Positions 54,254 through 63,632 of a DNA stretch of 64,000 nucleotides are shown here, one piece after another (position 1 is the first letter of the stretch; the number at the start of each line of letters is the position of its first letter). The stretch spans positions 10,498-74,497 of the forward strand of contig CAYZQO010000028.1 of the NCBI GenBank assembly GCA_964480725.1, given 5' to 3'. The notes below the pieces were generated by a model that saw nothing but the letters and a program-made list of their open reading frames with translations, was not told the origin of the DNA and made no database searches. The stretch comes from JAFGBI01 sp964480725. GTDB lineage: Bacteria > Myxococcota_A > Polyangia > Polyangiales > Polyangiaceae. Both the position numbers and the translations under genes were made by a program.

Positions 54254-55621
54254 ATGAGATTGACTCTTCTGTCCGTGGGCGTCGTGGCACTGCCGGTGCT
54301 GGCGGCGGCCTGCGCATCGGATTCGGGTGGCTCCAGCGACACGGGTGGCGGCGCACGCTCGGGCGGCACTTCCAGCACCGGGGGATCCACCCCGAGCGCC
54401 GGCACGGGAGGCGACGCACGCACTGGAGGCGCACCTGGCTCGGGTGGCGCACAGCCCAGCGGTGGGATGCAGCCCACGTCAGGGGGCGCTACCGGAACGG
54501 GCGGTGTCCCGAGCTCGGGCGGCACCACCAGCACCGGGGGATCCACCCCGAGCGGCGGCTCGGGCGGGGACGCACGCAGTGGGGGCGCACCTGGCTCGGG
54601 CGGCGCACCAGAGAGCGGCGGGGCGCCTGCGGGTGGCGTTACCGAAACGGGTGGTGCCGCGGGCTCGGGTGGCACCGCCGGCACCGGGGGATCCCCGTCG
54701 AGCGGCGGCTCGAGCGGTGGCGTGGGCACCGGGGGCGCAGGGGGCTCCGGCGGAGCACCAGAGAGCGGCGGGGCGGGGGGCGGCGAAGCGATGCACGCGC
54801 GCACGATCGAGGTGGAAGGGCTCACCTTCGATGCGCTCGAGATCGGGTCCGACGGCGAGCCGGTCCTGCTGCTCCATGGTTTCCCCGACACGTCGTTGAT
54901 GTGGTCCGGCCTGATGCCGCTGTTGTCGAGCAACGGCTACCACTGCCTCGCCCCGGACCAGCGCGGGTACAGCCCCGGCGCGCGCCCGACCGAGGTGGAC
55001 GCCTACCGGTACGAGGAGCTCATCGCGGATGCGTTCGCCTTCGGCCGCGAGCTCGGCGATCGGTTTCACCTGGTTGCACACGATTGGGGTGCGAACGTGG
55101 GGTGGCTCATGCTCGCCACGGATCCCTCGCCGATCGCCTCCTTCACCGCGATCTCGATCCCGCACTACCAGGTCTGGGCGCGCTCGGTCTACGAAGACCA
55201 GGGAATGGCTACCTACCTCTCGTTGCTCGACATCTGGATGACCGAAGGCGACGGAGAAGCCTTCTGGACACCGGAGGCGATGAGGAACATGTGGACGGCG
55301 AAGCCTGCTGAACAGACTGAGGCGACCATCGCGCACATGATGGAGCCGGGCGCCATGACCGCGGCCCTGAACTGGTACCGGGCGTCGCGAGGCCACCGGA
55401 GCGTGATCGAGGATTTTGAGCCCTGGGAGGTAGACGTCCCCACGCTCCTCATCTTCGGCAGTGACGACATGGGGCAGAGCACGGTGACCGATACCGCACC
55501 GCTCATGACGGGCAGCTATCGCGTCGTGCAGCCGGACGGCGGCCATTTCATCGTCGACGAACAGCCGACGGTCGTGGCCGAGGAGACGCTGGCGCACTTG
55601 CAGGCGAATCCCATCCAATGA
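54254..55621 (+). CDS. Lipoprotein alpha/beta-hydrolase, epoxide-hydrolase-like
   Basis: A 455-aa exported protein with a lipobox-like AAACASD and a Gly/Ser/Thr/Ala linker (residues about 25-175) of tandem GGSGGAPxSGG-type units. The C-terminal 280 residues form an alpha/beta-hydrolase: oxyanion motif LLLHGFPDTS, nucleophile Asp in AHDWGANVG, and a conserved His near the end in DGGHFIVDEQP. The HDWG nucleophile elbow points to epoxide hydrolase or haloalkane dehalogenase rather than an esterase. Start at ATG 54254. Confidence 0.8.
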   Translation: MRLTLLSVGVVALPVLAAACASDSGGSSDTGGGARSGGTSSTGGSTPSAGTGGDARTGGAPGSGGAQPSGGMQPTSGGATGTGGVPSSGGTTSTGGSTPSGGSGGDARSGGAPGSGGAPESGGAPAGGVTETGGAAGSGGTAGTGGSPSSGGSSGGVGTGGAGGSGGAPESGGAGGGEAMHARTIEVEGLTFDALEIGSDGEPVLLLHGFPDTSLMWSGLMPLLSSNGYHCLAPDQRGYSPGARPTEVDAYRYEELIADAFAFGRELGDRFHLVAHDWGANVGWLMLATDPSPIASFTAISIPHYQVWARSVYEDQGMATYLSLLDIWMTEGDGEAFWTPEAMRNMWTAKPAEQTEATIAHMMEPGAMTAALNWYRASRGHRSVIEDFEPWEVDVPTLLIFGSDDMGQSTVTDTAPLMTGSYRVVQPDGGHFIVDEQPTVVAEETLAHLQANPIQ

Positions 55622-55741
55622 CGGTGGAGGCCGAGGCGTTCGCCCGTTGTGGTTGCGGCGTCCCGGCTTCCTCGCGGCGCGTGTCACCGTGGAAGCGACG
55701 GGGGCGGGGCGAGCTCCGGGTCGGGAGGGGGCGCTCCGGGC

Positions 55742-56980
55742 CTACGGGCCCCAGCGCAGTGACTCGACGGTGTCGGCGGCGCCGGGGACGGCGGTCCTCT
55801 CACGGAGGGTGACGTAGGCCTCGAAGGTGCCGCCGTCCTGCCCGGGGTCCGTGGCGTAATGATTCGCCATGAGCTGCGCGGTAACGCTCGTGACCTCGGC
55901 GCAGTCCGGCGACCGGTAGGGGAGTGCGTCGGCCTCCGAGTCGCACTCGAGGTCCGTGCTGAACCCGATCTGGAGCTCGAGCAGGCCGTCGGGCGAGAAG
56001 ACCGCGCGGGCCTCGCCGGGCGCCGTGAGCGCGACCAGGCGACCGTCGTCGGTCGCGAGCGTCACCTCGATGGGGATGCCGGCGATCTCCGCGTTCTCAT
56101 CGAGGTCCCGCGCGCAGGCCTCGGTCGCCTCGGTGCTCACCGCGAGGTCGAGGACGGTTTCGCTCTCGTCGTTCCAGGTCGCGCTGACCTCGGCCGCGCC
56201 GAACGCGCTCGCGAGCTCCGCCAGGAGATCCACGCCCCGGAACGGCTCGGTGAGGTCGACGGCGAATTCGCCGACGCCGCAGTCGGTGTCGGACCAGGTG
56301 GCGAACCCGGTCTGCGCCGCGCCGGTGCCGGTGTTCCCGTGCGAGGTTTCGGCCCGCAGCGTCATCTCTCCCACGCACGCCTCGCCGAGCGGTGCGAGCT
56401 GGGCGAAGAGGCGGACCGTGGTGTCGGCGGGCGCGGAGATCTCGATCCAGTCCTCGACGTCCCCCGGCGTGAGCTCGACATCCACGGTCGGGGCCGTCTC
56501 GTCGCCGTAGGTCCGTATCGTGGTCGGCGCGTCGCGCGCGATGGTCCCGTCCGTGGTCTCGAGCGTCACCGCGGCGTCGACCTCGAGGTAGGGACCGCAG
56601 GCGACGTCGCCGAAGGCCGCCTCGTCCCTGCGCTGCTCGACCCACCGCGCGGAGCCCTCGTCCACGGTCACCGTCGCGGTGACCCGGTCGGTCCCGGACT
56701 CGGGCGTGATCGCGAGCGAGGACCAGCCCGAGCCGTCCCAGGCGAGGTCGGCCTCGCAGCTGCCGGTGGCGCTGGCGAAGACCTCTGCGGGCGTCCCGAG
56801 CGACGTCTCCGCGGTCCACTCGACCGCCGTGGTGGAGACGATCACGCAGTTTTGGTCGGCCCCCATCGTGTCGCGGTTCGCGTCGGCGTGCTCGGCGTCG
56901 TCGCAGCCGAGCGTCAGGGCCAGCAGCGCGATCGGCCCGGCTCCCGCAGCGATTCTCGATCTCGTCGTGCGCGTTCCCAT
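55742..56980 (-). CDS. Large putative lipoprotein, unknown
   Basis: A 412-aa predicted lipoprotein starting MGTRTTRSR with lipobox LTLGC. The mature protein is acidic and beta-rich with scattered Cys pairs (TGSCEADL, VACGPYLEV, EACVGEM, TDCGVGEF, LECDSEA, PDCAEV). Two similar halves around residues 70-205 and 210-345 suggest an internal duplication of a beta-sandwich domain. No enzyme motif seen. It converges on the epoxide-hydrolase-like gene. Confidence 0.65.
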   Translation of the reverse strand: MGTRTTRSRIAAGAGPIALLALTLGCDDAEHADANRDTMGADQNCVIVSTTAVEWTAETSLGTPAEVFASATGSCEADLAWDGSGWSSLAITPESGTDRVTATVTVDEGSARWVEQRRDEAAFGDVACGPYLEVDAAVTLETTDGTIARDAPTTIRTYGDETAPTVDVELTPGDVEDWIEISAPADTTVRLFAQLAPLGEACVGEMTLRAETSHGNTGTGAAQTGFATWSDTDCGVGEFAVDLTEPFRGVDLLAELASAFGAAEVSATWNDESETVLDLAVSTEATEACARDLDENAEIAGIPIEVTLATDDGRLVALTAPGEARAVFSPDGLLELQIGFSTDLECDSEADALPYRSPDCAEVTSVTAQLMANHYATDPGQDGGTFEAYVTLRERTAVPGAADTVESLRWGP

Positions 56981-57378
56981 CCGGAAACCATACGCCCTTG
57001 AGTCCCTGGAGGTCAGGGGGTTCGGTCGGTGCCCGCTCGCCGCAGCGGGACTGCGCGACGTGAGCGGTCTGCGCGGGACCACCGTTCGCGGCCGGTCGCG
57101 TTTCGCGAGCGAAGCTGGAATGCCGCGGCGCGCAGGCGCGGTTGCCGGGCCCCTGCCGCGGCAGGCCCCCCTAGAGCTCGCCGAGGATCTTCCAGCATCG
57201 CGCGGTGGGCTCGTTCACGTCGCGGTAGGGCCGGGGGTCTGGTTCGCGACCGTCGCCTGGGATCGACCGTGCCGGGTCCCGCACAGTCGTTGCCGAGCAC
57301 CGCGGCCACGCCGTCGTCGAACACGCTGGTGCTACTGCTGGCATCGACGGCGGCCATCGCGTCGGCCAGCCCGTCGAT
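56981..57378. other. Gap with a possible C-terminal gene relic
   Basis: 398 bases. On the minus strand a frame ends in REPDPRPYRDVNEPTARCW and then ILGEL with a stop at 57171, which reads like a protein C-terminus, but nothing upstream completes it. I call it a relic at most. Confidence 0.3.
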
Positions 57379-59580
57379 TCATGCGGGATTCGACTCCTCA
57401 TCGCGCGGCGCCGGCTTCTTGCTGCCGAGCGCTTCGCTCAGCTTGGCGCCGAGCTGAGCCTTGGTGTACGGCTTGCCGATGAAGAAGAGCCCCGGCTCGA
57501 GCACCCCACGGTGGGCGATGACGTTTTCCGGGTAACCTGACGAGAAGATGACCGTGATCTCGGGTCGTTCCTGCTGGATCTTGCGCGCGAGGTCGTGGCC
57601 GTTGATTCCGGGTAGGATCACGTCGGTCAGGAGTACGTCGAGGGCGCCGGGGTGGCGCCGGGCCAGCTCGATCGCGGACTCGCCGTCGGGGGCGGCCAGC
57701 GCGACGCACCCGAGCTGTTCGAGGGCCGCGACGCACAGCCGGCGGACCATCGCCTCGTCCTCCACCACCAAGACCGTCACCCCAGCGAAGCTCGCGGGCG
57801 ACCGTGGCATGGCCACCGGTGGCTCGGGCGTCTGCTCGACGCACGGGAAGTGGACGCAGAACGTTGTTCCCCATCCCACCTCCGAATAGACCTCGATCTC
57901 TCCCTGGTTCTGCTGGACGGCGCCATACACCATGGCAAGCCCAAACCCCGTGCCTCGTCCGCTCGCCTTGGTGGTGAAGAACGGCTCGAAGAGGTGCCGT
58001 TTCACTTCCTCGCTCATGCCCACCCCGCTGTCGCTCACCCTGAGTCGGACGTAGGTTCCAGACTGGGTGGTGCTTGGGCGGCGTGAGGAGTCGCGTTCGA
58101 GATGGACGGTGGAGGTTTCGATCTGCAGGCGTCCTCCGTTCGGCATGGCGTCACGGGCGTTCACGGCCAGGTTGACCAAGATCTGTTCGATCTGGCTCGG
58201 ATCGGCGCGGAACGTCGCGGGCGCGGCGCCGAGGGAGAGGTCGAGCGTCACGTCTTCACCGAGCAGCCGGCCGAGCATCTTGCGCAACCCGTCGACGACC
58301 CGATTCAGATCGAGGGTCCGGGGCTCGATCACCTGCTTGCGGGAGAAGGCGAGGAGCTGGCGCGTCAACGACGACGCGCTCTCACCCGCACGGAGCACGT
58401 CCTCAAGGAGCTCTCGATTGGGGTCCTCCGGACTCACGCTCGACAGCACGAGGTCGGTGTTGCCGATGATCCCCGTCAACAGGTTGTTGAAGTCGTGGGC
58501 GACACCACCGGCGAGCACCCCAATCGACTCCATCTTCGCGGCCTGGTGCAGCTTCTGCTCGAGCTTCCGGCGCTCTTCCTCGGCCCGAGCTCGCGAGCTG
58601 ACGTCCTGCAGCAGGGCACCGAAGCGCCGGCCCGAGGCGGTGTGGATCGGAAGGCGCGACTCGAGCAGGGTGACGCCCCGGTCCGGGATCCTGAGCTCGC
58701 GTGTGACTGGTCCCTCGCCGTGCTGGGCGGGCGTGGGCGCATCCTCGCTCCCGGCGACCGAATGGCCATCGTTCGGAGAGCTCTGATCCGTCCAGGTCGC
58801 GGTCACGTCGGCCAGTGCTCGACCGAGCACGTCGTCGCGGCGGAGGCCGGTGAGCCGCTCGAGCGCCAAGTTCCACTCGACGAGCTTGCCGTCCTCATCC
58901 GTGAGGTACGTCCCCACTTCGGTGTTGGTGACGAAGCCATGGAGCAGCGCTTCCTGCTCGGCGATCACCCGCAGGCGAGCCCGTTCCACGATCTCCGTGT
59001 GGCGGCGGACCACCAGCGCCAGACTCGCCGTGATGGCCGAGATCACGAGCAGGCCAAAGCCGGTAGCGAGGTTGTGCTGCGGCAGGTCCACCACGAAAAA
59101 CAGCGTCCCCGTGGTTCCCGCGATGAGGAGCAGTAGACCGACGCACCACCGGAGAGGCAGGAAAATGCTGGCCAGGACGATGGCGAGAGTCCCAATCGCG
59201 ATCGCGGAGACGGCACCGGGGTCGGTCGTTGCGAACGGCAGCGCGACCGCCATGATGCTGACGATCCCCACGTAGGCCGCAGCCCCGACGCGGTAATGGC
59301 CGCGGCGCACCAGCACGTAGGTGCCGATGATCACGAACCACGTGGCCAGGGCGATCTGTACGTCGTGGTTTGCCCAGATCGGGAGCTCGGCGACGGCGAG
59401 CGACACCGGGTGGGCGATGATGAGCACGACCAGCACCAGCAGCAGGTGCAACAGAATGATCCCAGCGAAGAGCCGCGCACCGAGGCGCTCAGTCGGTTCG
59501 AGGAGGCGCGGGTGAGGCGCCACCCAGGCCATCCACCAGCCACCGTCCGCTTTCGGCTGGTTGTGCTGGGTGGGAGTCAT
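57379..59580 (-). CDS. Membrane hybrid histidine kinase with PAS and receiver domains
   Basis: A 733-aa protein with about six transmembrane helices in residues 35-190 (an MASE-like membrane sensor), a PAS domain near 215-330 (VGTYLTDEDGKLVEWN), a HisKA domain with GGVAHDFNNLL, an HATPase_c domain (NLAVNARDAMPN, DSGVGM, GRGTGFGLAMVYGAV), and a C-terminal receiver with LLTDVILPG. It is paralogous to the kinase at 49380-52010 in the kinase and receiver parts, but with a membrane sensor in place of the extra PAS domains. Starts at ATG 59578-59580. Confidence 0.9.
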   Translation of the reverse strand: MTPTQHNQPKADGGWWMAWVAPHPRLLEPTERLGARLFAGIILLHLLLVLVVLIIAHPVSLAVAELPIWANHDVQIALATWFVIIGTYVLVRRGHYRVGAAAYVGIVSIMAVALPFATTDPGAVSAIAIGTLAIVLASIFLPLRWCVGLLLLIAGTTGTLFFVVDLPQHNLATGFGLLVISAITASLALVVRRHTEIVERARLRVIAEQEALLHGFVTNTEVGTYLTDEDGKLVEWNLALERLTGLRRDDVLGRALADVTATWTDQSSPNDGHSVAGSEDAPTPAQHGEGPVTRELRIPDRGVTLLESRLPIHTASGRRFGALLQDVSSRARAEEERRKLEQKLHQAAKMESIGVLAGGVAHDFNNLLTGIIGNTDLVLSSVSPEDPNRELLEDVLRAGESASSLTRQLLAFSRKQVIEPRTLDLNRVVDGLRKMLGRLLGEDVTLDLSLGAAPATFRADPSQIEQILVNLAVNARDAMPNGGRLQIETSTVHLERDSSRRPSTTQSGTYVRLRVSDSGVGMSEEVKRHLFEPFFTTKASGRGTGFGLAMVYGAVQQNQGEIEVYSEVGWGTTFCVHFPCVEQTPEPPVAMPRSPASFAGVTVLVVEDEAMVRRLCVAALEQLGCVALAAPDGESAIELARRHPGALDVLLTDVILPGINGHDLARKIQQERPEITVIFSSGYPENVIAHRGVLEPGLFFIGKPYTKAQLGAKLSEALGSKKPAPRDEESNPA

Positions 59581-60129
59581 GCGAGAGACTCGAGCGCCAA
59601 CGGCCTCGGGGCAGCGCGAGCGCCGGATGCCCTCGAGCCAGCGGCGCCAGTAGCCGAGGATAACCCGGGGCCTGACGGAGGAGGAGCGGTATCGTTTCGG
59701 CGCGGATCTCCACCGGTTGCCGCCCAGGCAAGCTGTGGATCGCGTCGGAGCTGCACCCCAGCGCCCGAAGCGAGCCCCGGCGGCACGCCGGGCTTCCCAC
59801 GTTGCGGACCGCGCCGCGACACCGCCTCACGCTCGGTTGATCACGTGGGGGCGAGCCAGCCCGTACCGGGCCGAGCCCGTGGCACCGTGCCCCGGGTGCG
59901 GGCGCCACACGCCGTACCGCACCGGAGGCCAGGACGTCGATCCGCCCTCGCCCCGCGGCCAGGTTGCCGGATCCCTCCGTCCGAGCCACGCGCGACCGTG
60001 ACGCCGGAAACCCGTCCGCCGTCGCCGTGGCGTCGGCAGCGGCACGGACCTTGAACGGGCTCGCTCGGCTCACCGTCGCGCCGGCGAACGTCGCGGCGCA
60101 CCACGGCCGCGCGCGGGCACGGTCGCTGC
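59581..60129. other. Gene-poor region, nothing recognised
   Basis: 549 bases upstream of the membrane histidine kinase. Open frames exist on both strands because of the GC bias, but none is protein-like over more than a few residues. The kinase promoter should be here. Confidence 0.3.
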
Positions 60130-60510
60130 CTACAATCCTTCGGCCGCGCCCACCGCTCCCGCGGAGTACGAGAGGCGGATCGACGCCTCCCCTTGCTCGG
60201 GCTTGCCCATTGCGAGCACGATGCCCCGCGATCGTCCCCAGTCCCATTTGACGCGAAACCGCGCGCGGCCGGCGCGCAGGCAATCCACCACCTTGCCCTC
60301 GTCGCGACAATCCGACGGCCAGTCGCTCTGGCGTCGCGTTGGCTCGCCGTACTTGCCTGTCAGCGCCTCTGTCAGCTTCGTGATGGTACGGGTCCAGCCG
60401 CCGTCTCGCTCCGAATCCGACACCGACTCGAGGTCGATCCTGCGCAGACCGCCGACGAGCGTGCCCGTGGCGTGACGATCAGTAGCCTTCCCGGCGCCGC
60501 TCGCTCGCAT
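60130..60510 (-). CDS. Hypothetical protein, possibly N-terminally truncated
   Basis: A 126-aa product. The part ITKLTEALTGKYGEPTRRQ, DCRDEGKVVDCLRAGRARF and VLAMGKPEQGEASIRLSY looks like a folded domain of the type found in small exported myxobacterial proteins. No signal peptide precedes it here; the first 30 residues look like translated non-coding sequence. Overlaps the upstream gene's 3' end by 32 bases, so the true start may be downstream. Confidence 0.5.
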   Translation of the reverse strand: MRASGAGKATDRHATGTLVGGLRRIDLESVSDSERDGGWTRTITKLTEALTGKYGEPTRRQSDWPSDCRDEGKVVDCLRAGRARFRVKWDWGRSRGIVLAMGKPEQGEASIRLSYSAGAVGAAEGL

Positions 60511-60826
60511 CGAGGTGGTAGCTCAGGTCGCCGTCCTTGAGCAGGACGGTCCACACCGGAACCTCGGTGCCCACCACGGGTGGTACGTGCTCGAACGGGA
60601 GGCGCACCTGGTCGCCGTTCGGCATGCGAACGAGCATACGGCGCACGCCGCGCTCGTTGGGCTGGCCCACCTCGAGGACGGTGCCCCACCCTAGCTCTTG
60701 CGACACGATCTCGGGCCGCCCGTCGCAGAACGCGATGAGCAGCATGCCGAGGCCGAAGAAGCCCAGCGTGAAGAGGCCCCAGGTTATCCTGTGTCGCCGC
60801 CACCGCCCTTCCGCTGTGAAATTCAC
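60479..60826 (-). CDS. Small membrane protein, unknown
   Basis: A 115-aa protein starting at GTG 60826. One transmembrane helix (about 13-33, WGLFTLGFFGLGMLLIAF) is followed by a small domain with GWGTVLEVGQPNE and RLPFEHVPPVVGTEVPVW, perhaps an SH3-like beta-barrel as in DUF3592-type proteins. Function unknown. Confidence 0.55.
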   Translation of the reverse strand: MNFTAEGRWRRHRITWGLFTLGFFGLGMLLIAFCDGRPEIVSQELGWGTVLEVGQPNERGVRRMLVRMPNGDQVRLPFEHVPPVVGTEVPVWTVLLKDGDLSYHLDASERRREGY

Positions 60827-61374
60827 CGCGCCAGAAGTCTACCAGGTTCGTGGCTCCGCCACTCGTTCGCGCACGGGGATCACGCGGGGCGTGCTCGAAG
60901 GAAGGTCCGACTCGCTCAGATCGCGCTGTCGCTCGGCAGCCATTGCATTGGCAGACGCCCCAAGGTCAGCTCCCGATGCTGCAGGTCGCGCGGACCCCTC
61001 GCCGCGGTCCGCGCACGTCCTGCGGAGCCCTCTGTCCGATCACCCCCTGCCCCGGATCCGCCGCGCTGGGCCCGGACACCACGGCCGGGGTCGCCTCAAG
61101 CCAGCAGCAGTTGCTGCGGGAGCGGCTGCGTGAGCTTGCGCCGGACCACCTCGCTCCGGAAGTAGGGTGGGTCGCGGGCCGGGGAGCGCGGGGGCAGGTC
61201 TGGGGTTGCCTCCACCCGTCGCGGCTGCGCCGCGCCGACCTCCTCCAAGCTCGTGCTCGGGCCGGTGGCCCTGCGCGCGAGCGGAGGAGGTGCGGCAGTG
61301 GGTGGAAGGTCGGCGCGTCGGCGCTGCTCGTTGCCGGCGTCGATCTGGGCGATCCAGCGCTCGGCCTCGCAAGA
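60827..61374. other. Gene-poor region
   Basis: 548 bases, GC-rich, with no gene I can support on either strand. The stretch may include further decayed parts of the neighbouring relic. Confidence 0.3.
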
Positions 61375-61722
61375 TCACGGGGCGCCCGCCACCGTCACCC
61401 TCATCGCCCCCGTGCTGCCATGCATGTCCGGCGCGTACAGGCACTCTACGGTGGCCGGCGGCACCACGAACTCTCCCGCGACAGTCGCGCGGGCGAGCTC
61501 GGCGACGCGGGAGGAGCCGGCGGGGAGCCGGTCGAAGAAGAGCTCCACGCGGTCGTCGTGGCGCTCGACGTGGCTCGGGTGCCGGTCGTCGAGCCCCGGT
61601 GCCAGGGCGATCCGCGCCGTGGACGCATGCAGCGGGTCGACGGCCCGCTCGAGGGAGAGCCCGTGGCTCCGCGTCTGAGCCGGGAGGCTCCGGTCGGCCG
61701 TGCGCAGGAGCGCCTGGTGCTG
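61375..61722 (-). pseudogene. Alpha-2-macroglobulin C-terminal fragment
   Basis: The minus strand codes about 115 residues resembling the receptor-binding end of bacterial alpha-2-macroglobulin: RHDDRVELFFDRLPAGSSR, ELARATVAGEFVVPPATVE and CLYAPDMHGST, then a stop. In intact family members this segment ends a protein of 1500 residues or more. Here everything before QHQALLRTADRSL is missing, so this is a truncated remnant, probably with an internal deletion near AVDPLHA. Two shorter relatives lie at 44352-44417 and 53790-53897. Confidence 0.6.
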
Positions 61723-62101
61723 GGAACGTACCTTACCCGGTCCTGGCGTCCCGGGGAGGAGGGCAGCCTGGCGTCGCGACTGGTGGGGGGCGCTGTTCCC
61801 ACCGGTGCCTCGACCTCCCGCCGAAGCTCCGGAACGGACCCTTCACTTGCCGGCTCTTCGTGAGGCCGCGTGAGCCGGGATGCCCCGAGTCGCTGGGGTG
61901 GGCCGTGCCGGACGCGCCGGTGGCGGGGGAGGAGCCGCTCTGCGAGGTCCTCCTGCTCGAAGGCGCCGCCCTGGAGTCCTGCGAGACGGACATCTAAGGA
62001 GGAAGAGCTCGTGTGCTGGCAATGAGCACTCCTCGGTCCGGAGGGCAATCGCGGGAGGCGACGTTGGGGGCGGCAACGCAGATGCTGCGCGCGGCCAGGC
62101 G
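61723..62101. other. Gap downstream of the membrane-protein gene
   Basis: 379 bases without a supported gene. On the plus strand a short frame ends EEPLCEVLLLEGAALESCE before a stop at 61997; it is too short and isolated to call. Confidence 0.3.
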
Positions 62102-62902
62102 CTACGGACTTGGGCGCGTCCGCTCGGAGCGGGGAGGAGCCAGGTTGAGCCCGAGGTAGACCAAGCCCGGGGCGCCCAGAGCGACGGCGACAGCGACGGT
62201 GAAGAGCGTCTCGCCCATCCCGACCAGCAGGAGCAGCACGAGGCCGTACAGGCCAATCGCCTTGGCGTTGCCTCGAGTCCACCGCACGCTGCTCGCGAGA
62301 GCCGTCGCGGGCCCCATCCCCTCGACGGCGACCAGCACGGGGGCGATGGCCGAGCGCACGAGCACCACCACCCAGATCGCCACCAGCGCCAACCACACCA
62401 GGCCCTGGAGCACGGGTCCGGGGGGCGACTCCTGGCGAACGGTCCCCAGCAGCCCACCGAGCGAAAGTGGTGGCAGCTCGGCATCCGAGCCCGACATTGC
62501 CTGCACCAGGCAGCCGCTCGCCGCCACGCCCCCGTAGAACAGCAGCTTGAGCACCGCGAGCCCGACCACCGAGCGGTCGAGGCGCGCGAGCCCGCGCCAG
62601 GAGTACGGCTCGCGGCGAGCGATCCGCGCGCAGAAGTCGAGCATGCCAGCACCGAAGCAGCAGCTGGGGAGCGTCCATGCAGCCAGGAGTGCGACCGCGT
62701 CGCCCCCGCTCGGGATGAGCCCCAGGCTGAGCACCGTCCAGTCCGCAGTCACCAGCGCACCGGCGGCGAGCAGGGGGAGAAGTGTCCCGGAGAAGTCCCG
62801 CTCGAGCATCGAGAAGGTGAACTCGAGGGGAGAGAACGCGGACAGCGCGGGTCGTGGGCCGCCAGTCTCGTGGCGGCGCGCCCCCGGTTCCCGGTCGTTC
62901 AT
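62102..62902 (-). CDS. Polytopic membrane protein, unknown (Yip1-like pattern)
   Basis: A 266-aa protein with about five transmembrane helices (LLPLLAAGALVTADW, VALLAAWTLPSCCFGAGML, VVGLAVLKLLFYGGVAAS, VWLALVAIWVVVLVRSAI, GLYGLVLLLLVGMGETLF). The layout resembles Yip1/DUF-type membrane proteins found beside small envelope proteins. Function unknown. Start at ATG 62900-62902. Confidence 0.65.
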   Translation of the reverse strand: MNDREPGARRHETGGPRPALSAFSPLEFTFSMLERDFSGTLLPLLAAGALVTADWTVLSLGLIPSGGDAVALLAAWTLPSCCFGAGMLDFCARIARREPYSWRGLARLDRSVVGLAVLKLLFYGGVAASGCLVQAMSGSDAELPPLSLGGLLGTVRQESPPGPVLQGLVWLALVAIWVVVLVRSAIAPVLVAVEGMGPATALASSVRWTRGNAKAIGLYGLVLLLLVGMGETLFTVAVAVALGAPGLVYLGLNLAPPRSERTRPSP

Positions 62903-63001
62903 CGCGGTCCAAGGATACCGCGCCGCGGGGCGCGTCGGAGCCCAGCCTGGGGCGCCGTGCTCCATTGACGCGGCCGGTGTGACCTGGCCATAGTGGATCG
63001 T

Positions 63002-63271
63002 ATGCCAGCCTGGCTGTGGGTCATGCAGGGGATCGCCTCGCTGCTCGGCCTGGCGAACTTCGCGCTGGCGCTCTTCGTCCTGGTGAAGCTCCACCGTGCC
63101 GAGGGGGCAACCAAGACGGTGCTCGCGCTGCTCTGCGGGATCTATCTGATCTTCTGGGGCTGGGACAACGCGGGGCGCTACGGATTCACGCGCGAGATGC
63201 GGCTCTGGATCCTGTGTATGGTCGCGCAGCTCGCCTTGGTCGGCGTCTTCATGCTGCTCGTGGGTGCGTGA
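63002..63271 (+). CDS. Small membrane protein, three helices
   Basis: An 89-aa hydrophobic protein (ASLLGLANFALALFVLVKL, TVLALLCGIYLIFWGWDNA, LWILCMVAQLALVGVFMLL). I use the ATG at 63002; a GTG at 62993 is an alternative. Divergent from the preceding membrane-protein gene. Function unknown. Confidence 0.65.
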   Translation: MPAWLWVMQGIASLLGLANFALALFVLVKLHRAEGATKTVLALLCGIYLIFWGWDNAGRYGFTREMRLWILCMVAQLALVGVFMLLVGA

Positions 63272-63398
63272 GGCGTACCGGCGTCGGCGCCTCGAGGGGC
63301 GCGTTCGGCGCGGTGCTTGTCGGGGCCTGGCTGGTGCCCGCCGAGCGACGTGCCAGGGAGGCATCGCGAGTCGCGGTTGCGGTTCGACGGGTCGTGCC

Positions 63399-63632
63399 GC
63401 ACTCTGGCTCGGTGCACGCCATGACCGCGAAGCCCCGGCAGAGCAACCCACACTCGAGGTACGCCTCGAGCTCGCTCCTCACGAACCCCGGTAGCGGGCT
63501 ACTGAAGCCCGCGTCCGACGCGGCGTACAGCGTGGCCAGGTTGTCCCGCACCACCTCGTACAGCGTCGTGAGCTCTGGCCGACGCCGCGCGTAGTAGAAG
63601 CAGGCATCACTGACGATTGGCGGACAGTTCCG
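63399..63632 (-). pseudogene. Degenerate zinc-binding transposase fragment (IS91-like)
   Basis: The minus strand reads YYARRRPELTTLYEVVRDN, then PLPGFVRSELEAYLECGLL and CRGFAVMACTEPEC, matching the N-terminal zinc-finger region of IS91-like and ISMyxo-type transposases. In intact members the expected text after this is SCKGRGFCPSC and then the catalytic part; here the reading frame degenerates. A remnant of a mobile element, without visible end repeats. Confidence 0.6.

Noticed and set aside
61446..62912. 488-codon minus-strand frame
   Set aside because: It crosses the membrane-protein gene in a different frame and ends in out-of-frame alpha-2-macroglobulin relic; it is not a gene.
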